Notes: generated by a model from the letters alone, not told the origin. A stretch of DNA of 64,000 bases from Paracoccus caeni (GCF_016629665.1 NZ_JAEPRQ010000006.1:1-64000), one strand, 5' to 3'; shown: positions 15,159 through 24,370, counted from the stretch's first letter. Program-made: numbers and translations.

Positions 15159-17017
15159 TTTTCTGCCTCCTGCCACCAAAGCTCGGGCAAGAAGCCCGGC
15201 CAATCTCCGTAAAGCGGCGTTGTCGCTTCAGGATAATGCAGGTTTGCGGAATGAGCCAGACGTGACGTTGGCGAGAAACTGACCGGGATGACATAGCGGC
15301 CACTGATCAGAATGCGGTCAAGCGCCTGCGCGGCAGCGATAAAATCTTCGCGAGATTCAGAACCGACAATATCGCGGATCATCGCATCGACCGCCGGGCT
15401 TTTGATCCCCATCAGGTTGCGGCTGCCCGGCTGATCGGCCGAGGCGACGCTCCAATACAACATCTGCTCGTTCCCCGGCGACAGCGACAGCGCCCGTTCA
15501 AACCAAGTCATGTCGAATTCGAAATTGTTGGTGCGCTGAATGAACTGGGCCGCGTCCAGCAGGGTGATCCGCGGCTCCATCCCCAGCTTGCGCAGCGATT
15601 CCACATAGATGTCGGCGAATTGCTGCGTCTCGGACGCGGTCCGCATGGCGCTGCCCGACTGATTGAGCAGGATCTCGAAGCGGAAGGGCCGACCGTCGGC
15701 ATTCCGCAGGACGCCATTTTCGACCCGCCAGCCAGCCTCTTCCAGCAATGTCACCGCGCGCAGCAGCCCGGCTCGGTCCAGCGGGCGGTTGTCGCCCTCG
15801 GGCAGGGTATAGCCCTCGATCGCACCGGGCGGCAAATCGGCGGCATAGGGTTGAAGCAGGTCCAGCACGCGACCCTCTGCCGGGCCGGGGGTCATGGCCA
15901 GATCGGAATTGGAGAAATAGGAACTGATGCGCGGCTCTGCCCCGGCGTTCAGCGCGGCATTGATGAACTGGAAATTGAACGCCTCGATCATCGCCTGCCG
16001 CACGCGCCAGTCGGCAAACAGCGGATTGCGGGTGTTCATCGCCAGCCCCATCATCCCGGAAGGCCGACGGTTCGGGATCTCGGCCTTGAGCGCCTTGCCC
16101 TGCGTAATCAGCGGGAAATTGAACTCAAGCTCCCATTTGCGCGGCGACAATTCGCGCCAGATGTCGATGACGCCCGCCTTGAACGCCTCGAACATGGCAT
16201 TGGCATCGCCGAAATAATCATAGCGGATCACGTCGAAATTGTTCCGCCCGCGATTGATCGGCAGATCGTTACCCCAATAATCGGGATTGCGGCGAAAGGT
16301 GATCGAGCGACCTGGATCGACGCGATCAATCACGTAGGGGCCAGACCCGATTGGCGGTTCCAGACCCGATTGGGCGAAATCCTTGCCCTCCCACTGGGCC
16401 ATTTTCAGGATCGGGCGAATGCCCATCAGCATGACCATTTCCCGGTCAGGCTCGGTAAAGGTAAAGCGGACGCTGCGCGGCCCGGTCTTTTCCATCGAAG
16501 CGACCTTGGACCAGCTTGCCAGATAGCGGGGATGGCCCTCGGTTCCCATCGTTTCATAGGACCACATCACATCCTCGACAGTGACCGGACTGCCATCCGA
16601 GAAGCGCGCTTCGGGGCGAAGGGTAAATTCGACCCAGCTTCGCGACTCGTCCGTCTCGACCGTTTCGGCAAGCAGGCCGTAAAGCGTGAAAGGTTCATCC
16701 AGCGAACGATACATCAGCGTCTCGGGCACATGTACGCCGACCGCCCAGACCGCATTTCCCCTCAGAATCCATGGTTTCAGGGAATCGAAACTGCCCGGTT
16801 CCGCCATGCGAATCGTTCCGCCTTTCGGGGCGTCAGGATTGGCATATGGCAGCCTCTCAAACCCATCTTCGAGAGCAGGTTTTCCATACATTGCAATGCC
16901 ATGGACCGGCTCGGCAAGGCTTGTCAGCGGCATTGCTGCAACACCCGCGACAAGCGCCGTCAAGGCGAAAAAACCTCGCCTGATCGCGCATTTGTTAGGG
17001 ATTCTGAAGATTCGCAT
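15155..17017 (-). CDS. ABC transporter substrate-binding protein, family 5 (YejA-like)
   Basis: 620 residues from the ATG at 17017, preceded by AAGG; a GTG at 17050 is an upstream alternative. A signal peptide ends near TSLAEP. The mature protein begins HGIAMYGKPALEDGFERLPY and contains PDAPKGGTI, both typical of the YejA branch of oligopeptide-binding proteins, then the family motif RPEARFSDGSPVTVEDVMWS. It would capture peptides or similar compounds in the periplasm for an ABC importer. No permease or ATPase genes adjoin it; instead entericidin and a CsbD-like gene follow, overlapping it. Substrate unknown. Confidence 0.85.
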   Translation of the reverse strand: MRIFRIPNKCAIRRGFFALTALVAGVAAMPLTSLAEPVHGIAMYGKPALEDGFERLPYANPDAPKGGTIRMAEPGSFDSLKPWILRGNAVWAVGVHVPETLMYRSLDEPFTLYGLLAETVETDESRSWVEFTLRPEARFSDGSPVTVEDVMWSYETMGTEGHPRYLASWSKVASMEKTGPRSVRFTFTEPDREMVMLMGIRPILKMAQWEGKDFAQSGLEPPIGSGPYVIDRVDPGRSITFRRNPDYWGNDLPINRGRNNFDVIRYDYFGDANAMFEAFKAGVIDIWRELSPRKWELEFNFPLITQGKALKAEIPNRRPSGMMGLAMNTRNPLFADWRVRQAMIEAFNFQFINAALNAGAEPRISSYFSNSDLAMTPGPAEGRVLDLLQPYAADLPPGAIEGYTLPEGDNRPLDRAGLLRAVTLLEEAGWRVENGVLRNADGRPFRFEILLNQSGSAMRTASETQQFADIYVESLRKLGMEPRITLLDAAQFIQRTNNFEFDMTWFERALSLSPGNEQMLYWSVASADQPGSRNLMGIKSPAVDAMIRDIVGSESREDFIAAAQALDRILISGRYVIPVSFSPTSRLAHSANLHYPEATTPLYGDWPGFLPELWWQEAEK

Positions 17018-17101
17018 TGCCCGCTGCCTTGTCGTTCTTGTTTTCGGCACGATTTCAACAATCTCGGCCCGCGGGCGTCAATGGCAGGCCAAACTTCGGT
17101 G

Positions 17102-17130
17102 TTGGACTCGGGCAGGGAGTCGCGTATAAA
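17102..17130 (+). promoter_or_regulatory. Sigma70-type promoter for a small RNA
   Basis: TTGGAC (17102-17107), a spacer of exactly 17 bases, and TATAAA (17125-17130). This is close to the consensus and much stronger than anything else in the 344-bp gap. The expected start is near the A at 17137. Confidence 0.65.
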
Positions 17131-17136
17131 TGTGTC

Positions 17137-17211
17137 ACTGCTCGATAGGTTTCTTGCCTGTATGAAACCTGCCTCATGACTTGCGCCCGCCTTGTGCGGG
17201 CGCTTTTTTTT
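17137..17211 (+). ncRNA. Candidate trans-acting small RNA, about 75 nt
   Basis: Between the promoter at 17102-17130 and a strong terminator lies a short transcript without a plausible gene. It contains a first hairpin with a perfect 7-bp stem, AGGTTTC (17147-17153) and GAAACCT (17164-17170), around a 10-base loop TTGCCTGTAT. A short single-stranded linker GCCTCATGACTT follows. It ends in GCGCCCGC-CTTGT-GCGGGCGC plus eight T (17183-17211), the typical Hfq-type end. A five-codon frame (ATGAAACCTGCCTCATGA) lies inside but has no ribosome binding site. I do not recognise an Rfam family. Confidence 0.6.
17183..17211 (+). terminator. Rho-independent terminator of the small RNA
   Basis: 8-bp G+C stem GCGCCCGC / GCGGGCGC with a 5-base loop and eight consecutive T (17204-17211). 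It would end transcription well before bdhA. Confidence 0.9.
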
Positions 17212-17394
17212 GGCCCGATGCTGGCGTAAATCGGTGAGGGCTGATTGTGCAATTGGCCCGTCTGCGGCCACACCGCGCCGCCGTGATCACATTCAGGCAC
17301 GCCTTTGTGACACCGCAATTCGGGGGCGTTTCGGGCTTCACACCGCGACTGCGAGGATTAGGGTGATGCCCGAACGCGAGTATTGGAGGATTCC

Positions 17395-18177
17395 ATGTTC
17401 CAGAAATTTCTGACCGGCAAGACGGCAATCGTCACGGGTTCCAATTCGGGAATCGGTCTTGGCGTGGCCCATCAGTTGGCCAAGGCGGGCGCCGATCTGG
17501 TGCTGAACAGTTTCACCGACCGGGACGAGGATCACGCCCTCGCCGAAGAACTGGCGAAACAGCATGGCGTCAAGGTGCGCTATATCAAGGCCGACATGTC
17601 CAAGGGCGAGGAATGCCGGGCGCTGGTCGAGAAGGCCGGGGCCTGCGATATTCTGGTGAACAATGCGGGCATTCAGCATGTCGCGCCGATTCAGGATTTC
17701 CCGACCGAGAAATGGGACGCGATCATTGCGATCAACCTTACCTCCAGCTTCCACACCACCGCAGCCGCGTTGCCGATGATGCGCAAGGCCGGTTGGGGCC
17801 GGATCGTCAATATCGCCTCTGCCCATGGCCTGACCGCCAGCCCGTTCAAATCCGCCTATGTCGCGGCCAAGCACGGTGTCGTCGGTCTGACCAAGGTGAC
17901 CGCGCTGGAGACGGCACAGGAAAAGATCACCTGCAACGCCATCTGTCCGGGCTATGTGCTGACGCCGCTGGTCGAGGCGCAGATCCCCGACACGATGAAG
18001 GAATACAATATGAGCCGCGACGACGTGATCAAGAACGTCATGCTTCAGCGGCAACCTTCGAAGGAATTCGCCACGGTCGAGGAGTTGGGCGACACGACCG
18101 TGTTTCTGTGCAGCGACGCGGCGGCGCAGATTACCGGCACGACGATCAGCGTCGATGGCGGCTGGACCGCTTTGTAA
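17395..18177 (+). CDS. bdhA: 3-hydroxybutyrate dehydrogenase
   Basis: 260 residues from the ATG at 17395, with GGAGGA at ideal distance. It has the SDR cofactor motif GSNSGIG, NNAG, the catalytic Ser in NIASAHG, and YVAAK for the Tyr-Lys pair. The segments HVAPIQDFP, GYVLTPLVEAQI and VMLQRQPSKEF are characteristic of D-beta-hydroxybutyrate dehydrogenase, which oxidises 3-hydroxybutyrate released from polyhydroxybutyrate to acetoacetate with NAD. It is transcribed alone and ends at a bidirectional terminator. Substrate assignment is by motif recognition and fits a PHB-storing genus. Confidence 0.88.
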   Translation: MFQKFLTGKTAIVTGSNSGIGLGVAHQLAKAGADLVLNSFTDRDEDHALAEELAKQHGVKVRYIKADMSKGEECRALVEKAGACDILVNNAGIQHVAPIQDFPTEKWDAIIAINLTSSFHTTAAALPMMRKAGWGRIVNIASAHGLTASPFKSAYVAAKHGVVGLTKVTALETAQEKITCNAICPGYVLTPLVEAQIPDTMKEYNMSRDDVIKNVMLQRQPSKEFATVEELGDTTVFLCSDAAAQITGTTISVDGGWTAL

Positions 18178-18180
18178 GAC

Positions 18181-18210
18181 AAAAAAGAGCGCCGGAAGGC
18201 GCTCTTTCTT
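18181..18210. terminator. Bidirectional terminator between bdhA and sqdB
   Basis: AAAGAGCGCC-GGAA-GGCGCTCTTT, flanked by A-run and T-rich tail, between convergent genes. Confidence 0.9.
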
Positions 18211-18232
18211 CATCCGATCCTAGGGGCGGTTG

Positions 18233-19396
18233 TCAGGCCCGCCGCCATTGCGACACGCAGGGAATTTTATCCCGGTCGCAGCGGTCGGCATATTTCTTTG
18301 CGATCTCCTGCACCTCGGCCAGCAGCCCATCTTCCAGCCGGATCGGGTCCAGCCCAAGGCCCAGAAAACGGTCATTGGCGACGTGCAGGTCGTTCTCGTC
18401 AGCCTCGTTGCGGGGGTTTTTCAGATAGGCGATCTCGACCCCGGTCTTGTCAGCGATCATCTGCGCCAGATCGCGGACCCGGTGCGTTTCGGTCATCTGG
18501 TTCAGGATCGACACCCGCTCGCCGGGCGCGGGGGCATTGGTCAAGGCCAGCTCGATACAGCGGCAGGTGTCCTGAATATGGATGAAGGCGCGGGTCTGGC
18601 CGCCGGTGCCGTGGACGGTCAGCGGATAGCCGATAGCGGCCTGCATCAGGAAACGGTTCAGCACGGTGCCGTAATCGCCGTCATAATCGAAGCGGTTGAT
18701 CAGGCGGTCGTCCAGCCGGGTTTCCTCGGTCTGGGTGCCCCAGACGATGCCCTGATGCAGATCGGTGATCCTGACGCCGTCATTCTTGTTGTAGAAATAG
18801 AAGAACAACTGATCCTGGGTCTTGGTCATGTGATAGATGCTGCCCGGATTGGCGGGATAAAGGATCTCCTGCCGTTCGGTGCCGTTTTCCGTCTCGACGA
18901 TGATGTCCAGATAGCCCTCGGGGATCTTCATCCCCGCCGTGCCGTAGCCATAAACGCCCATGGTTCCCAGATGGACCAGATGGATGTCCTGCCCGCTTTC
19001 CACGATGGCGGCCAGCACGTCATTGGTGGCGTTCAGGTTGTTGCTGACGGTGTAGCGCTTGTGCCAGCTTGATTTCATCGAATAGGGCGCGGCGCGCTGT
19101 TCGGCGAAATGGATCACCGCATCGGGCTTTTCCTGCTGAAACAGGGTCAGCAGGCGGTGATAATTCTCACCCACGGTAAAGTTCTCGACCCGGATCTGGT
19201 GGTTGGTGACTTCGTGCCATGCTTTCACGCGCTCGCCCAAGGGGCGAATCGGGGTCAGCGAGGTCACCTCCAGCTCGACATCGATTTTCCGGCGCGACAG
19301 GTTGTCCACGACGATGACATCATGGCCGCGGGCCGACAGGTGCAGGGCCGTTGGCCAGCCGCAAAATCCGTCTCCGCCTAGAACGATGATCTTCAT
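18233..19396 (-). CDS. sqdB: UDP-sulfoquinovose synthase
   Basis: 387 residues of the extended SDR type. The N-terminus [20 protein letters not shown] with GGDGFCGWP is diagnostic for SqdB/SQD1, which makes UDP-sulfoquinovose from UDP-glucose and sulfite. The catalytic triad is visible as Thr in HLGTMGVYG and the Tyr-Lys pair in SIYHMTK. The product is the head-group donor for the sulfolipid SQDG in photosynthetic and many non-photosynthetic alphaproteobacteria. No sqdA, sqdC or sqdD neighbours are seen; it lies downstream of kpsE-kpsT on the same strand, so the sugar may instead, or also, enter a surface polysaccharide. Confidence 0.9.
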   Translation of the reverse strand: MKIIVLGGDGFCGWPTALHLSARGHDVIVVDNLSRRKIDVELEVTSLTPIRPLGERVKAWHEVTNHQIRVENFTVGENYHRLLTLFQQEKPDAVIHFAEQRAAPYSMKSSWHKRYTVSNNLNATNDVLAAIVESGQDIHLVHLGTMGVYGYGTAGMKIPEGYLDIIVETENGTERQEILYPANPGSIYHMTKTQDQLFFYFYNKNDGVRITDLHQGIVWGTQTEETRLDDRLINRFDYDGDYGTVLNRFLMQAAIGYPLTVHGTGGQTRAFIHIQDTCRCIELALTNAPAPGERVSILNQMTETHRVRDLAQMIADKTGVEIAYLKNPRNEADENDLHVANDRFLGLGLDPIRLEDGLLAEVQEIAKKYADRCDRDKIPCVSQWRRA

Positions 19397-19513
19397 GCGA
19401 TTACCCTCATTGCGACTTTAGAGGGTTGTAGTCCGCGCTTCCGGGGGACGCCAGATCCGCCATCAAGGCGTCACGGTCCTGTCGCAAATGCCCGCCGACA
19501 GGGGGGCGGAACC

Positions 19514-20188
19514 TCAGCCTTGGACGGCCAGATTACGCTCCATATTGGACAGATGCACGTCGATCGCGTCTTCAACGTCGTGGTAATAGGACAGCGTGCC
19601 GCCTTCCAGCACCGCGCCGGCCTGACAGGTCTGCCGCAGCATCGTCATCGAATGCGACACCACGATGGCCCCGGCATTCGACATGCGGTCGTTGAAGACC
19701 CGGTTCGACTTTTCCCGGAAAGAGGCATCGCCGACCGCAGAGACTTCATCCACAAGATAGGTGTCAAAGGGCACTGCCATCGAGACACCAAAGGCCAGCC
19801 GCGCCCGCATCCCCGAGGAATAGGTGCGGAAGGGCAGGTAGAAATGGTCACCCAATTCAGCAAAATCCTGAACGAAATCGCGCATCTCGTCTGTATCGAC
19901 GCCGTAAACCCGGGCCACGAAGCGGCAATTCTGCTCGCCCGTCAGGTCGCGGTTGAACGAGCCCGCAAAGCCCACCGGCCAGCTGATGGTGCCGGTGGAC
20001 AGGATCTGCCCGGAAGTCGGCAACATCGCGCCCGAGATCATCCGCAACAGCGAGGATTTCCCCGCGCCGTTCCGACCCAACAGAGCCACTGACACGCCTG
20101 TCGGAAAGACCGCGTTCAGGTTGCGGGCGACGATTTTCGTGCGCCCGTTCAACTTGTAGCTTTTGTAAAGTTTGACCAGCCGGATCAT
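19514..20188 (-). CDS. kpsT: Capsular polysaccharide export ATPase
   Basis: 224 residues from the ATG at 20188, which overlaps the kpsE stop (ATGA). Walker A GRNGAGKSS, a signature motif in the form YSSGMRARLAFG, and Walker B LVDEVSAVGD identify an ABC ATPase of the polysaccharide-export branch. In these proteins the aspartate after VDE is followed by the S-A-V-G-D block. With KpsM it powers export of capsular or related polysaccharide across the inner membrane. It precedes sqdB by about 117 bp. Confidence 0.9.
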   Translation of the reverse strand: MIRLVKLYKSYKLNGRTKIVARNLNAVFPTGVSVALLGRNGAGKSSLLRMISGAMLPTSGQILSTGTISWPVGFAGSFNRDLTGEQNCRFVARVYGVDTDEMRDFVQDFAELGDHFYLPFRTYSSGMRARLAFGVSMAVPFDTYLVDEVSAVGDASFREKSNRVFNDRMSNAGAIVVSHSMTMLRQTCQAGAVLEGGTLSYYHDVEDAIDVHLSNMERNLAVQG

Positions 20189-21699
20189 CGCCGGTCGCGA
20201 AGGCTGTAGAAGACCATGACGCCGATGATCCACAGGATCAGCAGAAAGCCTGCGATCATGAACATCAACTGCGACTTCTGCGGGAATTCCGGCTCTTGCG
20301 CCAAGGTCGGCTGCACATAGGCGGCCAGATAGCGCGACTGCCGCGCGGCTTCGGCGCGGGCGCTGTCATAGGTGGCCAAAGCCGCCGTATAGCTTTGCTC
20401 GGCAAATTCCCGATCGACCGACAGCCCCTCATACTGACCGACGACTTCGGACAAAGCCTCGCCCGTCGCGGTTTCCGAGCCGAACTTCTGCCGCTCGGCG
20501 GCGATCTGTTCGCGGATCACATTGATGCGAAGCTGGGTCTGCGAGATACGCGGATCTTCGGGCTGGGCATTGGCCTGCAGCAGGCCAAGCGCCACCAACT
20601 GCTCGGCCAACTGCGCCTGCAACGTGCTGACCACACCGACCTGACCTTGCACATCCGCCGTCGGATCGACCAACTGGTGGCGGTTGCGGAACGCGGTAAC
20701 GGCGGTGCGCGCTTCCTTCAGCCGATCGACCGCCCGGTCCAGTTCCTGACGGGCATAGCGCAGCGCATCTTCGCGGGCGATGTCGTTCAACTGATTGATC
20801 AGAATGGTGCTTTCGTCATAGATCGCCTGCGTGATCGCCTGCGAATCCTTCGGATCAAAGGCCAACACGCGCAGATCGATCATGCCGTTATCGTAGTAGA
20901 TCTTTACCTTGCCGGACCATTCCGACAACAGATCCTCAAGCGACTGGTTGCCGGAATAGTTGAAGACCGGATCGCCCGGAGCCTTCGACCAGATCTCGCG
21001 CAGGTTCAGTTTCCGGTCCACGCGTTCGACCAGATCATGGCTCTGGATGAACTTGTAGAGAATATCGGTATCGGTCGCACCGCTGCTGGTGCCGCCGACC
21101 ATCGAGGTGATGCCGCCCAGCAATTCAGCCGAACTCTGGCCGGATTCCGAGCGGACCGAGAAACCAAGATGCGAGGCATATTGATCGGCGGCGCGGGCAT
21201 AGAGATACCATGCGCTGACCAGAACCGGCAGCAGCACCACGAGAACAAAGCCCAGCACCACACCAAAATGACGACGCAGGAAGCGGGCGGGGCGAGCAGT
21301 GGGACGGACCGGACGGGCAGGGGCGGGCGTCGGACGCTGTGCGGCCTTCAATGCCTGAGCGCGCCGGTTCGCCTGCCGCCGCCGCTGTTCGATGGTCAAA
21401 GCGGGGCTGTCGCCCTTGCCGCGGGGACGACCTCTTGCCGCGCCGCCAGCGGGTGCGGCAGCAGGTGGCGTCTCTTCGGCGGGTTCTTTTGCGGCAGGTG
21501 CGGGCTGAGCCTTGGGCTCTGCCGCTGCCGCTGCCGCCCCGGCGGCGGGCGCAGGTGCGGCTTCAGCCTGCTGCGGCCGGGCTGCGGCCGTCAGGGGCGA
21601 GTTGAAATTCGGGCGGCGCGACTCGGTTTCGTTGCTGCCATCGCCTTTATCGCCAGCACCTGTTGCGGGCTTTCCCGGCGAATCTTTGATATCGGACAT
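20185..21699 (-). CDS. kpsE: Capsule export inner-membrane protein KpsE/CtrB-like (PCP-3)
   Basis: 504 residues from the ATG at 21699. The first 110 residues are Ala/Pro/Lys-rich and must be disordered in the cytoplasm; this is far longer than in E. coli KpsE. Then come a membrane segment (FGVVLGFVLVVLLPVLVSA), a periplasmic region with long coiled coil (about 270-430), and a second membrane segment near the end (LMFMIAGFLLILWIIGVMVF). The motif QYASHLGFSVRSE is typical of polysaccharide copolymerases linking KpsMT to the outer-membrane channel. It is first in the kpsE-kpsT-sqdB unit. Confidence 0.85.
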   Translation of the reverse strand: MSDIKDSPGKPATGAGDKGDGSNETESRRPNFNSPLTAAARPQQAEAAPAPAAGAAAAAAEPKAQPAPAAKEPAEETPPAAAPAGGAARGRPRGKGDSPALTIEQRRRQANRRAQALKAAQRPTPAPARPVRPTARPARFLRRHFGVVLGFVLVVLLPVLVSAWYLYARAADQYASHLGFSVRSESGQSSAELLGGITSMVGGTSSGATDTDILYKFIQSHDLVERVDRKLNLREIWSKAPGDPVFNYSGNQSLEDLLSEWSGKVKIYYDNGMIDLRVLAFDPKDSQAITQAIYDESTILINQLNDIAREDALRYARQELDRAVDRLKEARTAVTAFRNRHQLVDPTADVQGQVGVVSTLQAQLAEQLVALGLLQANAQPEDPRISQTQLRINVIREQIAAERQKFGSETATGEALSEVVGQYEGLSVDREFAEQSYTAALATYDSARAEAARQSRYLAAYVQPTLAQEPEFPQKSQLMFMIAGFLLILWIIGVMVFYSLRDRR

Positions 21700-21773
21700 G
21701 CGCGCGGACTCGTGCCTGCTGTTAATTCTCTGCGCGCTGTCATACATAAAGCCGGAACGTAGTTCCAGCATCG

Positions 21774-22658
21774 ATGCCAAACGGGATCGTGAACAGCCCA
21801 ATCTTGCAGGCCCAGCCTATGACCAACGTCCCCCTTCCGACCCGCCGCGTCACCGCTCCCAACGACGGCAAGCTGCGCCCTGTACACAAACATCGCAGTT
21901 ACGCCACGCTGCGCGCCATCGGTGCGCTGATCCTGCGCGAAGTGACGACGATGAAAAGCGGCACCTCGGGCGGTTATCTCTGGTCGATTGCTGAGCCGGT
22001 GGGCGGGGTGCTGATCCTGACGCTGATCTTTTCGCTGGGCTTTCGGACGCCGCCGATGGGCACGAACTTTGCCATCTTCTATGCGACCGGCGTGGTGCCT
22101 TTCACCATGTACATGGCCATGTCGGGCCGGATCGCCAATGCGATCACCTCGACCAAATCGCTGTTGGCCTATCCGGCGGTGACCTTTGTCGATGCGCTGA
22201 TCGCGCGCGCCTTTGTGATATCGATCACGCAGATCCTGATCGCGGCACTTGTCTTTACCGGCATTGTTCTGGGCATGGAGACCCGCACTGATCCGCAGAT
22301 CGAGGGGATCGTGCTGTCGATCACGATGGGCCTGATGCTTGGGCTTGGTGTGGGGGTGATGAACTGCTTCCTGTTTTCGGCCTTCCCGATCTGGGAACAG
22401 CTATGGTCGATTATCACCAAGCCGCTGTTTCTGGTGTCCTGCATCTTCTTCATCTTCGACGAGGTGCCAGAGCCGATCCAGAAATACCTGTGGTTCAACC
22501 CGCTGGTCCATGTCGTCGGCGAGATGCGCAAGTCCTTCTACCACTCCTATGTGGGAGAATATGTCAGCCCGACTTATGTTTTCGGTGTCAGTCTGGCACT
22601 GATCGCCTTGGGCCTTGGTCTGCTGATCCGCTATCACCGCGACCTGCAGAACAGCTAA
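21774..22658 (+). CDS. kpsM: Capsular polysaccharide export permease
   Basis: ABC-2 type permease, 294 residues from 21774 or 279 from the ATG at 21819; neither start has a strong ribosome binding site. Six hydrophobic segments follow the marker LREVTTMKSGTSGGYLWSIAEP, which is typical of KpsM/Wzm-like exporters. It pairs with the ATPase KpsT encoded divergently 1.6 kb away; the 74-bp gap to kpsE must hold both promoters. It ends before an inverted repeat whose T-run faces the opposite strand. Confidence 0.88.
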   Translation: MPNGIVNSPILQAQPMTNVPLPTRRVTAPNDGKLRPVHKHRSYATLRAIGALILREVTTMKSGTSGGYLWSIAEPVGGVLILTLIFSLGFRTPPMGTNFAIFYATGVVPFTMYMAMSGRIANAITSTKSLLAYPAVTFVDALIARAFVISITQILIAALVFTGIVLGMETRTDPQIEGIVLSITMGLMLGLGVGVMNCFLFSAFPIWEQLWSIITKPLFLVSCIFFIFDEVPEPIQKYLWFNPLVHVVGEMRKSFYHSYVGEYVSPTYVFGVSLALIALGLGLLIRYHRDLQNS

Positions 22659-22704
22659 GTCGAACGCCAGCATCGGGGGAGGCCCTCTGCTTGCCTTGCC
22701 CATG

Positions 22705-22740
22705 AAAAAAGACCGGAACGGCGGCAGCCATTCCGGTCTT
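22705..22740 (-). terminator. Terminator of dctA
   Basis: AAGACCGGAA (22709-22718) and TTCCGGTCTT (22731-22740) form a 10-bp stem. On the minus strand the stem is followed by TTTTTT, so it mainly terminates dctA; on the plus strand the tail is weak. Confidence 0.8.
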
Positions 22741-22792
22741 CGAGTTTGCGGACCCGGTGGTGGAGAAGTAGGCCGGGTCCGCCTGGCGCGTT

Positions 22793-24160
22793 TTAGTCCG
22801 CGCTTTTCTCGCCCAGCCGCAGGCCAGCAGGGGCCGGGGTCAGGTCTTCAAAGGGTTCGGCATCGCCCGGCTCTTGCCCGCCAAGGACGGCGTGCAGACG
22901 CTCGGTGTCGAGCTTGCCTTCCCAACGGCTGACCACCACGGTCGCCACGGCATTGCCGATGAAGTTGGTCAGCGAGCGGCATTCCGACATGAAGCGGTCC
23001 ACGCCAAGGATGATCGCGATCCCGGCAACCGGCACGGTCGGCACGACCGACAGCGTTGCGGCCAGCGTGATGAAACCGGCACCCGTCACACCCGCAGCGC
23101 CTTTCGACGACAGCATCGCCACCAGCAGCAGCAGGATCTGATCGCTCAGCGACAGGTCGATATTCGTCGCCTGAGCGATGAACAGCGCAGCCAGCGTCAT
23201 GTAGATATTGGTGCCGTCAAGGTTGAAGCTGTAGCCGGTCGGCACGACCAGACCCACGACGGGACGGGCGCAGCCAGCCTTTTCCATCTTCTCCATCAGC
23301 GACGGCAGCGCCGATTCCGAGGACGAGGTGCCCAGAACCAGCAGCAGTTCGGCCTTCAGATAGGCCATCAGCCGGAAGATCGAGAAGCCGTTCATCATGC
23401 AGACGGTGCCGAGGATGACGATCACGAACAGCGCCGAGGTCAGATAGAAGGTGCCGACCAGAGCCGCGAGATTGATGATCGAGGCGATGCCGTATTTGCC
23501 GATGGTGAAGGCAAAGGCACCGAACGCGCCGATCGGTGCGGCTTTCATCAGGATATCGACGACGCGGAAGACGGCATGGCTTGCGGCTTCCAGAATGGCG
23601 ACGACCGGCTTGCCCTTTTCACCCACCAGGATCAGCGCCACCCCGAAGATGATCGAGATGAACAGAACCTGCAGGATATTCCCGTCCACGAAGGCCGAGG
23701 TGAAGGTGGTCGGGATCACGTCCAGCACGAAGCCCACCAGCGAGCTGTCATGCGCCTTGCTGGCGTAACCGGCGACGCTGTTTGCATCCAGCGAAGCGGG
23801 GTCGATGTTCATGCCCGAACCGGGCTGAATCACATTCGCGACGATCAGGCCGACAATCAGTGCCAGCGTCGAGAAAAAGAAGAAATAGGCGAATGCCTTC
23901 CCGGCGACCGAGCCCACGCCTTTCAGCGAGCCCATTCCGGCAAGGCCGGTCACGATGGTCAGGAAGATCACCGGCGAGATGATCATTTTCACCAGCTTGA
24001 TGAAGCCGTCGCCCAGCGGTTTCATCGACTCGCCGATATGTGGCCAGAAATGGCCCAGCAATGCACCGGCGACGATTGCCACGAGAACATGGAAATACAG
24101 GTGACGATAGAATGGCTTCGGCTGATGCGGGACATGCGCGGCGGATGTATCGATCTGCAT
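22793..24160 (-). CDS. dctA: C4-dicarboxylate:cation symporter DctA
   Basis: 455 residues from the ATG at 24160, with GAGGAGG close upstream. Family markers include [18 protein letters not shown], the SSS reentrant loop, [22 protein letters not shown] and [18 protein letters not shown]. It carries about eight membrane helices and two reentrant hairpins. It imports succinate, fumarate and malate with protons or sodium. The adjacent divergent dctB-dctD pair is its normal regulator. It has its own terminator. Confidence 0.94.
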   Translation of the reverse strand: MQIDTSAAHVPHQPKPFYRHLYFHVLVAIVAGALLGHFWPHIGESMKPLGDGFIKLVKMIISPVIFLTIVTGLAGMGSLKGVGSVAGKAFAYFFFFSTLALIVGLIVANVIQPGSGMNIDPASLDANSVAGYASKAHDSSLVGFVLDVIPTTFTSAFVDGNILQVLFISIIFGVALILVGEKGKPVVAILEAASHAVFRVVDILMKAAPIGAFGAFAFTIGKYGIASIINLAALVGTFYLTSALFVIVILGTVCMMNGFSIFRLMAYLKAELLLVLGTSSSESALPSLMEKMEKAGCARPVVGLVVPTGYSFNLDGTNIYMTLAALFIAQATNIDLSLSDQILLLLVAMLSSKGAAGVTGAGFITLAATLSVVPTVPVAGIAIILGVDRFMSECRSLTNFIGNAVATVVVSRWEGKLDTERLHAVLGGQEPGDAEPFEDLTPAPAGLRLGEKSAD

Positions 24161-24304
24161 AGGGGCCTCCTCAAACCTGCGGATCACATTTGTGAGGGCA
24201 TCTTACGAATCGAGATTTGTCAGACGACATTTGACTGAAAAAACAGCAATTGTTTGTTTTCGTGACATTTTCGTGAAAGATGATACGTCAATATGTTTCG
24301 TTTT

Positions 24305-24331
24305 CCGCACAGTTGAAATCGCACTGTGCGG
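24305..24331. promoter_or_regulatory. Inverted repeat between dctA and dctB
   Basis: CCGCACAGT (24305-24313) and ACTGTGCGG (24323-24331) are perfect 9-base arms around a 9-base spacer, 40 bp before dctB and 145 bp before dctA. The half-site TGTGCGG resembles that of rhizobial DctD upstream sites, although the arms point the other way. It is a likely operator for the dct regulator. Confidence 0.5.
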
Positions 24332-24370
24332 GATATGAAACAACTGCTAGACTGGCGCGGGGGAGGATCG

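Noticed and set aside
15620..17179. Long plus-strand frame opposite the peptide-binding protein gene
   Set aside because: Antisense shadow with unnatural composition; the minus strand has a signal peptide and a full family-5 binding protein.
17162..17179. Five-codon leader peptide inside the small RNA
   Set aside because: No ribosome binding site and no biosynthetic gene directly downstream to attenuate.
22874..24238. Plus-strand frame opposite dctA, rich in Asp, His and Gln
   Set aside because: Antisense reading of membrane-protein codons gives this composition; dctA is unmistakable.
24161..24370. Sigma54 promoter for dctA
   Set aside because: A TTGC occurs near 24245 on the minus strand, but the -24 GG is missing at the required distance, and DctD lacks GAFTGA.
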